Part shown: positions 1-9,055 of the stretch, piece after piece | Layout: every line of letters starts with the position of its first letter | Position numbering within the stretch: the first letter of the stretch is position 1 | Assembly (NCBI RefSeq): GCF_017744955.1 | Contig: NZ_JAGIAG010000002.1 | Location: 186,001-250,000 of the forward strand | Direction: 5' to 3' | DNA length: 64,000 nt | DNA from: Dokdonella sp. | GTDB taxonomy: Bacteria; Pseudomonadota; Gammaproteobacteria; Xanthomonadales; Rhodanobacteraceae | Translations under genes and position numbers: made by a program | The notes under the pieces: generated by a model | What the model saw: only the letters and a program-made list of their open reading frames with translations | Database searches by the model: none | Told to the model about the DNA's origin: nothing

Positions 1-190
1 AATCGGTGAGGCCGAGGATCGCCTTCAGCGCGGTGGTCTTGCCGGCGCCGTTCGGGCCGATCAGGCCGATGATGCGGCCGGCTTCGATGTCGAAGTCGAC
101 CGCGTCGAGCGCCTTGGTCGTGCCGAAGCGCTTGGACAGGCCGCGCGCGCGTACGATCGGGCCGGAATCGTTCATCGCCGTCGCGTTCAT
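1..190 (-). CDS. ABC transporter ATP-binding protein, partial (N-terminal 63 codons)
   Basis: The gene starts at the ATG at complement 188-190 and runs off the left edge. Its N-terminus reads as a typical ABC ATPase: an RARGLSKRFG strand, then LDAVDF and the Walker A motif GPNGAGKTT, followed by LKAILGL. The start overlaps the stop of the GntR gene in an ATGA, so the two are probably translationally coupled. ATPases next to YtrA-type GntR regulators usually energise an exporter for peptides or antimicrobials, with a permease gene following. The permease would lie outside the window, so the substrate cannot be judged. Confidence 0.9.
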   Translation of the reverse strand, partial: MNATAMNDSGPIVRARGLSKRFGTTKALDAVDFDIEAGRIIGLIGPNGAGKTTALKAILGLTD

Positions 191-564
191 TTCGACTCCT
201 CGCGCCGGGCTTCTTCCAGGAGTTCTCCGAGATCCAGGCCGAGGCGGCTCAGCCGCGCGTGCAGCGCCGGCCACTCCTCGCGCAGGAAGCGCTCGCGCTC
301 GGATTTCAGCAGCGCTTCGCGCGCACCGTCGGTCACGTACATGCCCAGCCCCCTTCGTTTCTCCACCAGGTTCTCGTCGACCAGTTCCTGATAGGCCTTC
401 GAGACGGTGATCGGATTGATCTGGAAATCGCCGGCGACCTGGCGTACCGACGGCAGCGGGTCGCCTTGCTTGAGGACGCCGTCCAGGATCATCGCCACCA
501 CGCGATCGCGCAGCTGGCGATAGATCGGCGTCGAGTCGTTCCAGGCGATATTCATTCCCGTCAT
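187..564 (-). CDS. GntR-family transcriptional regulator, YtrA-like
   Basis: A 125-residue protein with an N-terminal winged helix (about residues 11-75; TPIYRQLRDRVV, PLPSVRQVA, NPITVSKAYQEL, then the wing near LGMYV) and only a short helical C-terminal tail. This small size and the missing large effector domain are typical of the YtrA subfamily, which usually controls a linked ABC transporter. The start at 564 is chosen because its ATG overlaps the stop of the upstream gene (ATGA) and it gives a normal N-terminus; longer readings in this frame only overlap that gene. It probably represses its own operon through the palindrome at 979-1000. Confidence 0.9.
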   Translation of the reverse strand: MTGMNIAWNDSTPIYRQLRDRVVAMILDGVLKQGDPLPSVRQVAGDFQINPITVSKAYQELVDENLVEKRRGLGMYVTDGAREALLKSERERFLREEWPALHARLSRLGLDLGELLEEARREESK

Positions 565-947
565 TCCTTGTTCGCGTGCTGCAGAGGCTTGCCGAAGGAA
601 TAGTAGGGCATGGCGAAACCGCCACCCGGGAGCAGGGCGCGCGAGGAACTGCGCACGCGCTCGGCGACCCGATCCAGGGCGTCGTCGCTGGCGGGAACCT
701 CGAGGCCGGCGGCGACGCGCTCGGCGTGGCTCGGGCTGACGGTGATTTCGCCGAGCACCGGGATTTCCGCCTCCGGACGCACCACCACGGCGGGCAGCAC
801 GATCATCGTCTCGGGGGCCGTCGTCGGCGTCGCGGCGGCGACCGGATTCGACGAAGCACCGCCGAGGCCCGTGATGGCGACCACGGTCGCGCCGGTACCG
901 AACAGCGCGGCGGCAAGAACGAGAAGTTGGATCAGTCGATTCGACAT
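561..947 (-). CDS. Unknown membrane-anchored or exported protein, first gene of the GntR/ABC operon
   Basis: A 128-residue protein of no family I recognise. Residues 5-30 form a hydrophobic signal or anchor segment (LIQLLVLAAALFGTGATVV). A T/A/P-rich linker and a polar C-terminal region follow (VVVRPEAEIPVLGEITVSP, later DDALDRVAERVRSSSRALL). The start at 947 has a good ribosome-binding site, GGGAGG five bases upstream. It is the first gene after the promoter and overlaps the regulator gene by 4 bases. Position suggests a periplasmic or envelope part of the transporter system; this is inference from context only. Confidence 0.7.
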   Translation of the reverse strand: MSNRLIQLLVLAAALFGTGATVVAITGLGGASSNPVAAATPTTAPETMIVLPAVVVRPEAEIPVLGEITVSPSHAERVAAGLEVPASDDALDRVAERVRSSSRALLPGGGFAMPYYSFGKPLQHANKE

Positions 948-978
948 GGCGGCCTCCCACGAGGCGATTGATGAAGTA

Positions 979-1018
979 GTGTTGTAGTTAACTATAACAC
1001 TAAAAATGAGCCTGTCAA
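979..1018 (-). promoter_or_regulatory. Promoter and palindromic operator of the GntR/ABC operon
   Basis: On the minus strand a consensus -35 TTGACA (1018-1013) is followed after 16 bases by TATAGT (996-991). A 22-bp palindrome at 979-1000, GTGTTgTAGTT / AACTAtAACAC, has 10 of 11 matched pairs and covers the -10 box. Binding there would block RNA polymerase. The arrangement fits autorepression by the GntR protein encoded downstream. The sequence pattern is directly visible; the repressor identity is inferred from position. Confidence 0.75.
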
Positions 1019-1127
1019 GCAGGGTCGCGTTCCCGAGGTGAATTCCTGGCTGAACGGAATGGAGGTCACGCGGGAACCTTGGCGCCAGCGCATCCTCAAA
1101 CCGCCGGTTCCATCGCAAGGCGGTGGT

Positions 1128-1164
1128 TTGCCAACGTCGAAGGCCGCGTCCACAATACGCGGCC
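1128..1164 (+). promoter_or_regulatory. Possible promoter of the FKBP gene
   Basis: TTGCCA (1128-1133) and ACAATA (1152-1157) are 18 bases apart, upstream of the isomerase gene. The -10 region sits in a hairpin, GGCCGCGT (1142-1149) pairing with ACGCGGCC (1157-1164). Matches are moderate and not otherwise supported. Confidence 0.35.
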
Positions 1165-1246
1165 CTCGATTGGCGGCCCGCCAGCCGCATGGCCGTGCCG
1201 CCGGACTTGCAGACCGGCACCACTTCGAATTTTTCCAGGAGCAAAC

Positions 1247-2056
1247 ATGACGCGTTTCGTGCAGAAGTCCCTCGTGGCCGCGCTGGTGGCCAGTCTCTCC
1301 GTCGGCCACGCGTTCGCCGCCGACCCGGCCCCGGCGAAGACCGAGGCGGCCAAGCCGGCTGTCGCGCTCGACAAGAACAAGATCAGCACCATGGTCGGCA
1401 TGGACATCGGCCGCGGCCTGGTCTCGATCAAGGACGACATCGACATCAAGGTGGTCGAGCAGGCGTTGGAAGCGACGATGAAGGGCGAGAAGACCTCGCT
1501 GACCCAGGAGGAGGCGCTGCAGGTGCGCCAGGCCTTCATGCAGCAGATGCAGGCCAAGCGCGTCGCCGAGCAGAAGGTCGTCGCCGACAAGAACAAGAAG
1601 GAAGGCGTCGATTTCCTCGCCGCCAACAAGAGCAAGGCCGGCGTGAAGACGACCGCCTCGGGCCTGCAGTACATCGCCGAGAAGGAAGGCACCGGTCCGA
1701 AGCCGAAGGCCACCGACACGGTCAAGGTCAACTACCTCGGCACCAAGATCAACGGCGAGAAGTTCGACAGCTCCTACGATCGCGGCCAGCCGGCCACGTT
1801 CCCGCTGAACGGCGTGATCAAGGGCTGGAGCGAAGGCCTGCAGCTGATGCCGGTCGGTTCGAAGTACAAGCTGTTCGTGCCGGCGGATCTTGCCTACGGC
1901 GAGAACGCGCCGGGCCAGATCGGCCCGAACGCGACGCTGATTTTCGAAGTCGAGCTGCTGGACATCGAAAAGCCGGCCGAGAAGCCCGCCGCTGCCGCCA
2001 AGCCGGCCGCGAAGCCGGCGGCCAAGGCTGCTGAGAAGGCCGGCGAGAAGAAGTAA
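1247..2056 (+). CDS. Periplasmic FKBP-type peptidyl-prolyl cis-trans isomerase (FkpA/Mip-like)
   Basis: A 269-residue protein with a Sec signal peptide (LVAALVASLSVGHAFA, cleavage near residue 24), a helical N-terminal dimerisation region like that of Mip/FkpA (residues about 40-120) and a C-terminal FKBP domain (about 125-245) with VKVNYLG, FDSSYDRG, VIKGWSEGLQLMPVGSKY and YGE...IGPNATLIFEVELL. It should catalyse prolyl isomerisation and assist protein folding in the periplasm. A lysine/alanine/proline-rich tail of about 25 residues follows, which is longer than usual. The start at 1247 has AGGAG close upstream and begins the signal peptide directly. An intrinsic terminator follows, so the gene seems monocistronic. 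Confidence 0.92.
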   Translation: MTRFVQKSLVAALVASLSVGHAFAADPAPAKTEAAKPAVALDKNKISTMVGMDIGRGLVSIKDDIDIKVVEQALEATMKGEKTSLTQEEALQVRQAFMQQMQAKRVAEQKVVADKNKKEGVDFLAANKSKAGVKTTASGLQYIAEKEGTGPKPKATDTVKVNYLGTKINGEKFDSSYDRGQPATFPLNGVIKGWSEGLQLMPVGSKYKLFVPADLAYGENAPGQIGPNATLIFEVELLDIEKPAEKPAAAAKPAAKPAAKAAEKAGEKK

Positions 2057-2075
2057 GCCGGTTGCCGTTGTCCGC

Positions 2076-2111
2076 AAAGGCGCGCCGCAAACCGGCGCGC
2101 CTTTGTTTTTT
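2076..2111 (+). terminator. Intrinsic terminator after the FKBP gene
   Basis: AAAGGCGCGCC (2076-2086) pairs perfectly with GGCGCGCCTTT (2094-2104) around a 7-base loop and is followed by a T-rich run. It lies 20 bases after the stop codon. Confidence 0.9.
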
Positions 2112-2138
2112 GTGTTGTTTCCAAAGTAGGGAATTGGC

Positions 2139-3482
2139 ATGCGCGTGACGATCTTCGGAACCGGCTACGTCGGACTGGTCACCGGTACCTGTCTCGCCGA
2201 GGTCGGCAACGACGTGGTCTGCGTCGACATCGACGCGGACAAGATCGCGCGCCTGGAGCGCGGCGAGATTCCGATCTACGAGCCGGGCCTGGAAGCGCTC
2301 GTGCGCGCGAACCGCGCCAGCGGGCATCTGAAATTCACCACCGACGCGGCCGGTGCGATCGCGCACGCGCAGCTGATCTTCATCGCGGTCGGCACGCCGC
2401 CGGACGAGGACGGCAGCGCCGATCTCTCGCACGTGCTGGCGGTCGCCCGCACGATCGGACGTTCCCTGGATCGCTATGCCGTGGTCGTCAACAAATCGAC
2501 GGTTCCGGTCGGCACGGCCGACTCGGTACGCGCGACGATCATCGCCGAGCTCGCCGCGCGCGGTAGCGAGGTCACCTTCGACGTCGTCTCCAATCCGGAA
2601 TTCCTGAAGGAAGGCGACGCGGTGCAGGACTGCCTGCGTCCGGACCGCATCATCATCGGCGCCGACAACGCGCGCGCGGTCGAGATGCTCAAGGCGCTCT
2701 ACGCGCCGTTCAACCGCAATCACGAGCGCATCGTGCTGATGGACGTGCGTTCGGCCGAGCTGACCAAGTACGCCGCCAACGCGATGCTGGCGACCAAGAT
2801 CAGCTTCATGAACGAGATCGCCAACATCGCCGAGCAGGTCGGTGCCGACGTCGAGCTGGTGCGTCGCGGCATCGGCTCGGATCCGCGCATCGGCTATCAC
2901 TTCATCTATCCCGGCGCCGGCTACGGCGGCTCGTGCTTCCCGAAGGACGTCAAGGCGCTCGAATACACCGCGCGCCAGTACGGTCACGAGCCGAGCCTGC
3001 TCAGCGCCGTCGAAGCGGTCAACGCGGCGCAGAAGCGCAAGTTGTTCACGCTGATCGAGCGGCATTTCGGCGCGGATCTGGCGGGTCGCACGATCGCGGT
3101 CTGGGGCCTGGCGTTCAAGCCGAACACCGACGACATGCGCGAGGCGCCGAGCCGGACCCTGCTCGAACAGCTGTGGCAGGCCGGTGCCAAGGTGCGCGCC
3201 TACGATCCGGAGGCCAGCGCCGAGACCGCGCGCCTCTACGGCGAACGCGACGACCTGGTCCTGTGCGGCCAGTACGCCGCGCTCGAGGGCGCCGATGCGC
3301 TGGTGATCGTGACCGAGTGGAAGGCGTTCCGCAGTCCGGATTTCGAGCGCATCTGCAGCCAGCTCAAGCATCCGGTGGTGTTCGACGGACGCAACATCTT
3401 CGAGCCGAAGACGGTCGAGGCGGCCGGGCTCGCCTACTACGGCATCGGCCGCGGCCGCAGCGTGATCGGGAAAAAAGCCTAG
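2139..3482 (+). CDS. ugd: UDP-glucose 6-dehydrogenase
   Basis: A 447-residue protein that oxidises UDP-glucose to UDP-glucuronate with two NAD+, feeding surface polysaccharide synthesis. The Rossmann start [12 protein letters not shown] (residues 5-16), VGTPPDEDG (84-92), the central-domain motif SNPEFLKEG (151-159), and the catalytic cysteine in [10 protein letters not shown] (C266) are intact. The C-terminal UDP-binding domain has the usual [18 protein letters not shown]. Length is normal for the family. It stands alone between a terminator and the DUF1800 gene, about 3.4 kb from gmd, another nucleotide-sugar gene on the same strand. Confidence 0.96.
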   Translation: MRVTIFGTGYVGLVTGTCLAEVGNDVVCVDIDADKIARLERGEIPIYEPGLEALVRANRASGHLKFTTDAAGAIAHAQLIFIAVGTPPDEDGSADLSHVLAVARTIGRSLDRYAVVVNKSTVPVGTADSVRATIIAELAARGSEVTFDVVSNPEFLKEGDAVQDCLRPDRIIIGADNARAVEMLKALYAPFNRNHERIVLMDVRSAELTKYAANAMLATKISFMNEIANIAEQVGADVELVRRGIGSDPRIGYHFIYPGAGYGGSCFPKDVKALEYTARQYGHEPSLLSAVEAVNAAQKRKLFTLIERHFGADLAGRTIAVWGLAFKPNTDDMREAPSRTLLEQLWQAGAKVRAYDPEASAETARLYGERDDLVLCGQYAALEGADALVIVTEWKAFRSPDFERICSQLKHPVVFDGRNIFEPKTVEAAGLAYYGIGRGRSVIGKKA

Positions 3483-3578
3483 CGAGTTTCGCAGCTCCGC
3501 TCGACGAATAGCGGAGCGCCGCACAGTCCTGTCACCGCAGATCGGTACGATGCCTTCCGCAGGGGCTCGGGGCGTGTC

Positions 3579-5423
3579 ATGGCAGCGCAGATTTCGGGGA
3601 TTCCGTCCGCGACGCGGCGGGAGTTTCTTGAGCGGATGAGTGGAGCCGAAGCGGGCGGGCCTTCGCCGGCCGGTTTCTCCTCGACGGTTTCGCCGCCGCC
3701 GTTCGCGGCCTACGTGCTCGGTCGGCTCGGCTTCGGACCGCGCCGCGGTTCGCTCTACAGCATCGAACATTTCAATTCGCTCGGCGCGAGCGACGCCGAC
3801 CGCCTGGTCGCCTTCGTCGACGAGCAGCTCGCTCCGACCCGCGACGGCGCCGGCAACGTCACCGATGCCGACGTCGACCAGCGCCTCGCGCACCCGGACT
3901 ACGTCACGCTCGGCAAGAACTTCGACCAGCTCTGGGCCGACTACGAGGTCAACGGCAACCCGTCCGGCGGTCCCTACGTGCGCGACCTGCCGATCCGCGA
4001 AGGCGAGCGCGCCGTGTTCGTGCGCGCGTTCTATTCGCGCTGGCAGCTCATCGAGCAACTGGCCGACTTCTGGCACGACCATTTCAGCATCTACGGTTTC
4101 GACCGCTACGCCGCGCCGACCTGGACGCACTGGGATCGCGACGTGATCCGCAAGCATTCGCTCGGCAATTTCCGCGCGATGCTGCAGAAGACGTTCGAGT
4201 CGCCGGCGATGCTGTACTTCCTCGACAACTACATCAATCGCGCGCCGAGCTTCAACGAGAACTACGCGCGCGAGATCCTCGAGCTGCACACGCTCGGCGC
4301 GATGAACTACTTGGGTCCGGAGCTGCAGCAGAGCGAGGTGCCGTCGATTCCGGCGGGCGAGGACGGCGCCGGCATGCCGGTCGGCTACGTCGACGCCGAC
4401 GTCTACGAGCTGGCGCGCGCGCTGACCGGCTGGAGCTTCGGCAACGGCAGCAACGGCACGACCAACGACGGCGTGCAGACCTTCATCGGCGCCTGGCACG
4501 ACATCGGCCAGAAGACCGTGCTCGGCCTGTTCCAGCCGGCGAACACGCCGCCGAACTCCGAGATCGCGGCGTTCCTCGACCGCATCGCGACGCATCCGGG
4601 CACCGGCCGCCACATTGCGACCAAGCTGGCGCAGCGCTTCCTCGGCGAAGATCCGCCGCAGGCCGTGATCGACCACGCCGCGCACGTGTTCTTCGTCGCG
4701 CGCAACGACGCCGACCAGCTGAAGCAGGTCGTGCGCGCGGTTCTGCTGTACGGCAGCGAAGTCGGCGATCCGCCGGTCTCCGGCTGCTTCGGCGACGTCG
4801 CGAACTTCGGCAACAAGGTCAAGCGGCCGTTCGACACGGTGGTTTCCGCGCTGCGCGCGGTGAGCGTCGACTTCACCGTGCGCCGCAACGTCGGCAACGG
4901 TTCGCCGAGCAGCGACGCGTTCATGGACCGCTTCCGCCGCACCGGCCATCGACCGTTCGACTGGCGTCCGCCGAACGGCTTTCCGGACGCGTCGGACTAC
5001 TGGATGGGCAGCACCGCCTTCGTGCAGGCCTGGCGCACGATCGACTGGACGCTCGACGAAGGCACCGGAAACGGCCAGACGCCGCTGGCACCCGTGCTGG
5101 CGACGACGCTGGCTGAACTGGGCAGCGATCCCGCCCAGCACACGCCGAATGCGCTGGCGAATTTCTGGCTCGCGCGCTGCTTCGGCTGGGTGCCCGATCC
5201 CATCGCCGGCTGGGTCGGAACCGCGCTGCACGCGCAGGTGCGCGACTTCATGTGCCGCAACACCGACGGCCTCAACATGTGGCCGGCCGACGCCGCGATC
5301 GGCACCGGCACGCCCGGCAATACGCAGGGCATCGGCACCAACAGCGCGCCGAACTACTGGTACAACCGGCTGCGCGGCATGGTCGGCTGCATTCTGTTCA
5401 GTCCACAAGCGATGTCGCGTTGA
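3579..5423 (+). CDS. DUF1800 family protein
   Basis: A 614-residue protein with the features of DUF1800: an N-terminal [13 protein letters not shown] segment, the central [10 protein letters not shown] block, [13 protein letters not shown], then [11 protein letters not shown], and late [13 protein letters not shown]. The biochemical role of the family is unknown; members usually sit beside a DUF1501 gene, as here (12-base gap). Residues 1-40 contain no clear signal peptide, although many homologues are exported. No terminator separates it from the DUF1501 gene, so the two are probably one transcript. The start at 3579 is the first in-frame ATG; a later start at 3636 is possible. Confidence 0.88.
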   Translation: MAAQISGIPSATRREFLERMSGAEAGGPSPAGFSSTVSPPPFAAYVLGRLGFGPRRGSLYSIEHFNSLGASDADRLVAFVDEQLAPTRDGAGNVTDADVDQRLAHPDYVTLGKNFDQLWADYEVNGNPSGGPYVRDLPIREGERAVFVRAFYSRWQLIEQLADFWHDHFSIYGFDRYAAPTWTHWDRDVIRKHSLGNFRAMLQKTFESPAMLYFLDNYINRAPSFNENYAREILELHTLGAMNYLGPELQQSEVPSIPAGEDGAGMPVGYVDADVYELARALTGWSFGNGSNGTTNDGVQTFIGAWHDIGQKTVLGLFQPANTPPNSEIAAFLDRIATHPGTGRHIATKLAQRFLGEDPPQAVIDHAAHVFFVARNDADQLKQVVRAVLLYGSEVGDPPVSGCFGDVANFGNKVKRPFDTVVSALRAVSVDFTVRRNVGNGSPSSDAFMDRFRRTGHRPFDWRPPNGFPDASDYWMGSTAFVQAWRTIDWTLDEGTGNGQTPLAPVLATTLAELGSDPAQHTPNALANFWLARCFGWVPDPIAGWVGTALHAQVRDFMCRNTDGLNMWPADAAIGTGTPGNTQGIGTNSAPNYWYNRLRGMVGCILFSPQAMSR

Positions 5424-5434
5424 GCGAGGGCGTC

Positions 5435-6778
5435 ATGGGCAATCTCACGCGGCGCAGTTTTCTCAAAGGTTCCACCCTGTGCCTGACGGCGCTCGGCGGC
5501 ATGCGGCTCGGTTTGCGCAGCGGGCCGGCGCGCGCGGAGTGGACCGGCAACCGCTTTCTCGTCTTCGTGTTCCTGCGCGGCGGCATGGACGGCCTCAATC
5601 TTGTGCCGCCGATCAGCGGCCCGGACCGGGCGCCGTACGAGTCCAAGCGGCCGACGATCAACATCCGCACCAGCGGTCCGACCGCGGCGCTGCCGCTGTC
5701 GGGAAATTTCGGCCTGCACTTCGCCGCCGGCGGTCTGCATCAGCTGTATCAGCAGGGCAGGCTGGCGATCGTGCACGGCGTCGGCTTTCCGCTGGAGTTC
5801 ATTTCGCGCAGTCACTTCGATGCGCAGGACTACGTCGACCTCGGCACGCCGGGCCATGCGCGCGGCAGCAGCGGCTGGCTCGCGCGCCATCTCGAATCGG
5901 CAGGACAGGTCCCCGTCGGCGCGAGGATTCCGGCGCTCGCCTCGGGCTCGGCGCCGCCGGACAGTCTGCTCGGCCGGCGCGACACGATGACGCTGGACGA
6001 TGCGTCCAGCTTCCATCCGAACGCGAACAGCGGCACCCAGGTCGACGGCCAACCGCTGTACAAGCGCTCGACGATGATGACGCTGGCACAGATGTACGCC
6101 GGCAGCGGTGCGCTCGACCTCGCCGGCAGCGGGGCGGTGAACACGGTCGAATTGATCGATTCGCTGAATCTCTCCAGCTACACGCCGTCGCCGGGGGCGA
6201 ACTACCCGACCTCCGGCGTCGCCGCCGGACTCGCCAACCAGGCCAAGCTGATCGCGAACATCGCCAAGCGCGATCTCGGGCTGCAAGTCGCCACACTCGA
6301 CTACGGCGGCTGGGACACGCACGAGAACCAGGGCGCCGGCGATCAGGCCAATCTCAACGCCAATCAGTACGCGGCGCGCGTCGACGGCTTGTCGCAGGTG
6401 CTGTCCGCGTTGTATGCGGACCTCGCCGGCAGCCAGATGGCCGGGCGCATGGTCGTCGTCGTGCAGAGCGAATTCGGCCGTCGCGTGCGCGAGAACGCCA
6501 ATCGCGGCACCGATCACGGCAGCGGCAACCCGATGCTGGTGCTCGGCGGGCGCGTGCAGGGCGGCCGCCTGTTCGGCACCTTCGGCGGCCTGCAGGACGG
6601 TCAGCTGTTCCAGAACGAGGACGTCGCGACCACCACCGACTCGCGTCGCGTGCTCAGCGAGATCGTGGCCGACCACCTCGGCAACGCCGATCTCGCCAGC
6701 GTGTTTCCGGGTTACGCCTATCCGGGTCCGCTGGGCCTGATGCCGGGCGATCCGATTTTCGCGAACGGGTTCGATTGA
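5435..6778 (+). CDS. DUF1501 family protein, Tat-exported, with C-terminal IFANGFD tail
   Basis: A 447-residue protein beginning with a twin-arginine signal (TRRSFLKG, residues 5-12, then a hydrophobic stretch to about residue 35). The DUF1501 core resembles the sulfatase/alkaline phosphatase fold: [14 protein letters not shown], then [12 protein letters not shown] and [30 protein letters not shown]. The start at 5435 is chosen because it gives the complete Tat signal and has GAGCGAGGG upstream; a longer reading upstream only overlaps the DUF1800 gene. The protein ends in DPIFANGFD, a tail shared with other exported proteins of this window. Its partner DUF1800 gene lies directly upstream. The function of the pair is unknown. 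Confidence 0.88.
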   Translation: MGNLTRRSFLKGSTLCLTALGGMRLGLRSGPARAEWTGNRFLVFVFLRGGMDGLNLVPPISGPDRAPYESKRPTINIRTSGPTAALPLSGNFGLHFAAGGLHQLYQQGRLAIVHGVGFPLEFISRSHFDAQDYVDLGTPGHARGSSGWLARHLESAGQVPVGARIPALASGSAPPDSLLGRRDTMTLDDASSFHPNANSGTQVDGQPLYKRSTMMTLAQMYAGSGALDLAGSGAVNTVELIDSLNLSSYTPSPGANYPTSGVAAGLANQAKLIANIAKRDLGLQVATLDYGGWDTHENQGAGDQANLNANQYAARVDGLSQVLSALYADLAGSQMAGRMVVVVQSEFGRRVRENANRGTDHGSGNPMLVLGGRVQGGRLFGTFGGLQDGQLFQNEDVATTTDSRRVLSEIVADHLGNADLASVFPGYAYPGPLGLMPGDPIFANGFD

Positions 6779-6781
6779 GCG

Positions 6782-6811
6782 GGCCGGCGCAACCGCGCCG
6801 GCCGGGCTTTT
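6782..6811 (+). terminator. Intrinsic terminator after the DUF1800/DUF1501 pair
   Basis: GGCCGGCGC (6782-6790) pairs with GCGCCGGCC (6795-6803) around the loop AACC and is followed by GGGCTTTT. Confidence 0.8.
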
Positions 6812-6858
6812 CCGCTACCATCCCCGTTTTGCGGTCGAACGTCCGAAGCGCGGGAGCG

Positions 6859-7998
6859 ATGGAAAAAAAGCGTGCATTGATCACCGGCGTCACCGGCCAG
6901 GACGGCGCCTATCTGGCCGAACTGCTGCTGGCGAAAGGCTACGAGGTGCACGGCTTGAAGCGGCGTGCGTCCTCGTTCAACACCGAGCGCATCGATCATC
7001 TCTACCACGAGCTCGACGAGACGAGCCCCGGCGTGCATCTGCACTACGGCGACTTGACCGATTCGCTCAGCCTGCTGCGCGTGCTGCAGCAGGTGAAACC
7101 CGATGAGATCTACAACCTCGCTGCGCAGAGTCACGTCGCGGTGTCGTTCGAGGAGCCGGAATTCACCGCCAACGTGGACGGTCTCGGCGCCGTGCGCCTG
7201 CTGGAGGCGATGCGCAGCCTCGGCCTCGGCGATCGTTGCCGCTACTACCAGGCCTCGACCTCGGAACTGTACGGCATGGTGCGCGAGATGCCGCAGCGCG
7301 AGTCGACGCCGTTCCATCCGCGCTCGCCGTACGGCGTGGCCAAGCTGTATGCGTACTGGATCACCGTGAACTACCGCGAGGCGTACGGTCTGTACGGCTG
7401 CAACGGCATCCTGTTCAACCACGAGTCGCCGATCCGCGGCGAGACCTTCGTCACGCGCAAGATCACGCGCGGCCTCGCGCGCGTCGCGCAGGGGCTGCAG
7501 CACTGCCTGTATCTGGGCAATCTCGACGCGCGACGCGATTGGGGCCACGCACGGGATTTCGTCGAGGCGCAGTGGCTGATCCTGCAGCAGGACCAGCCGG
7601 CCGACTACGTGATCGCGACCGGCATCCAGCATTCGGTGCGGGAATTCGTCATCCTGGCCGCACGCGAGATGGGCATCGGGCTCGAGTTCCAGGGCGCCGG
7701 CGCCGACGAACACGCGGTGGTGGCCAGCGTGAGCACGCCCGGTGCGAAGATACAGCCCGGCAGCGTAATCCTGCGCATCCATCCGCAGTACTACCGACCG
7801 GCCGAGGTCGACACCTTGCTCGGCGACGCGAGTTTCGCGCGCGAACGGCTCGGCTGGTCGCCGAAGACCAGCTTCGCCGAACTCGTGCGAGAAATGGCCG
7901 CTGCCGACCTCGCGCTGGCGCAGCGCGAGGCGCAGGGCGCGATCGGCGCGCGCCACGGCCGCCATCTGATCGAACGCCTGCCGGGGCGCGACGCATGA
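6859..7998 (+). CDS. gmd: GDP-mannose 4,6-dehydratase
   Basis: A 379-residue short-chain dehydratase converting GDP-mannose to GDP-4-keto-6-deoxymannose, the entry step to GDP-fucose, GDP-rhamnose and related surface sugars. It has [19 protein letters not shown] (NADP binding), the active-site block ASTSELYG (T134, E136) and the Y158-GVA-K162 pair. The segment that normally reads [12 protein letters not shown] has isoleucine at position 192 (SPIRGETFV). The start at 6859 has GGGAG upstream and gives the standard N-terminus. No reductase or epimerase partner is visible nearby, so the final sugar is unknown. It overlaps slyX by four bases. Confidence 0.95.
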   Translation: MEKKRALITGVTGQDGAYLAELLLAKGYEVHGLKRRASSFNTERIDHLYHELDETSPGVHLHYGDLTDSLSLLRVLQQVKPDEIYNLAAQSHVAVSFEEPEFTANVDGLGAVRLLEAMRSLGLGDRCRYYQASTSELYGMVREMPQRESTPFHPRSPYGVAKLYAYWITVNYREAYGLYGCNGILFNHESPIRGETFVTRKITRGLARVAQGLQHCLYLGNLDARRDWGHARDFVEAQWLILQQDQPADYVIATGIQHSVREFVILAAREMGIGLEFQGAGADEHAVVASVSTPGAKIQPGSVILRIHPQYYRPAEVDTLLGDASFARERLGWSPKTSFAELVREMAAADLALAQREAQGAIGARHGRHLIERLPGRDA

Positions 7999-8210
7999 CC
8001 ATCACGCTCGAAGACCGTCTGACCGAACTCGAAGTGCGGCTCGCCTTCGTCGACGACACGATGAACGTGCTCAACGACACGGTTTCCGCGCACGAGCAGC
8101 AGTTGCTGGAAATGCGACTGGCGATGGATCGCCTGCGCAGCGAGCTGGTGGCGATGCGCGGGTCGCTGACGTCGGATGCGCGAGACGAGCCGCCTCCGCC
8201 GCATTACTAG
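7995..8210 (+). CDS. slyX: SlyX family protein
   Basis: A 71-residue protein, predicted as a coiled coil for most of its length ([19 protein letters not shown], then [20 protein letters not shown]) and ending in the proline-rich PPPPHY typical of SlyX. The ATG overlaps the gmd stop codon (ATGA). The function of SlyX is not known. In many bacteria it lies near fkpA; here it is coupled to gmd instead. Confidence 0.9.
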   Translation: MTITLEDRLTELEVRLAFVDDTMNVLNDTVSAHEQQLLEMRLAMDRLRSELVAMRGSLTSDARDEPPPPHY

Positions 8211-8282
8211 TGCGATCGTCCATGATCGCTGCTCTTGTGGAGAGAGAGGTGTCGTGTCGATCGGTAGGACGGGGCGTTCAAC

Positions 8283-8300
8283 GCGGCCATCCGTGGCCGC
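8283..8300 (+). other. Hairpin in the slyX-DUF2058 gap, possible weak terminator
   Basis: GCGGCCA (8283-8289) pairs with TGGCCGC (8294-8300) around TCCG. No T-run follows, so termination is doubtful. The rest of the 222-base gap (8211-8432) shows nothing I can name. Confidence 0.3.
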
Positions 8301-8432
8301 ACTCTTCATCAAAGCCGACGGCGGGGATTGGGGCCGATGGCGGGCGTGAGGGGGCGGGCTTTTCCGTTCGCGCGGCTCGTGTAAGCTCTTCGTCGTCGAA
8401 ATGACGTGTGTTTCGTGGTGGGTGTCCGAGTC

Positions 8433-8999
8433 ATGTCCGAATCCTTGCGCGATCAGCTGTTGAAAGCGGGCTTCGTCGCGAAGCCGCAGAGCAAGCCGCA
8501 ACCTCAGAAAAGGCCGCAGCAGGCGCAGCGGCCGCAACAACGGCCGCAACAACAACAGCGCGGGCAGCAACAGCAGCGCCCGCCGCGGCGCGAGAGCGGC
8601 GAGATCGACCTCGCCAAGGCGTATGCGCTGCGCGACAGGAACGATCGCGACGAGCGCGAGCGCGCACAGCGCGAAGCGGAGCAGCGCGCGAGGGAGAAGA
8701 AGGAGCGCAAGCAGAAACTCGCTGCGCTGCTGAACGGCAAGGGGCTCAACCAGGCGACCGCGGAGATTCCGCGGCATTTCCCGCACGCGAACAAGATCCG
8801 GCGCATCTACGTGACCGCCGAGCAGTTGCCGCGATTGAACGGCGGCGAGCTGGCGGTCACGCAATTCGCCGGGCGCTATCTGCTGGTGACACGCGAAATC
8901 GGGCTTGCCGCGCAGACGATCGATCCCGAAGCGCTGGTTCTGCTGTGCGACTCGCAGGCGATCGACGACGACGGCGTGCCGGCCGATCTGGTCTGGTAG
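8433..8999 (+). CDS. DUF2058 family protein with glutamine/proline-rich insert
   Basis: A 188-residue cytosolic protein. The N-terminus MSESLRDQLLKAGFV and the C-terminal half (IPRHFPHANKIRRIYVT... GRYLLV) match DUF2058, a family of unknown role related to E. coli YaiL. Between them lie a Q/P/R-rich low-complexity stretch (about residues 18-55) and a charged predicted coil rich in R, E and K (about 60-105). The insert is encoded by near-repetitive CAG/CAA/CCG codons and could vary in length by slippage. The start at 8433 is chosen because it gives the conserved N-terminus; an in-frame ATG nine codons upstream is possible but less likely. Confidence 0.85.
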   Translation: MSESLRDQLLKAGFVAKPQSKPQPQKRPQQAQRPQQRPQQQQRGQQQQRPPRRESGEIDLAKAYALRDRNDRDERERAQREAEQRAREKKERKQKLAALLNGKGLNQATAEIPRHFPHANKIRRIYVTAEQLPRLNGGELAVTQFAGRYLLVTREIGLAAQTIDPEALVLLCDSQAIDDDGVPADLVW

Positions 9000-9055
9000 G
9001 CGCAAGCGCACTCGGATTTTCTTTCCGGGGTCGCGACGGCGAGCGAAGGAGGGGA

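Noticed and set aside
1818..5408. Open frame of 1,196 codons on the minus strand
   Set aside because: It lies opposite ugd and the DUF1800 gene and reads as R/V/A/D/E-rich sequence without any domain. Long antisense frames are expected in DNA this GC-rich.
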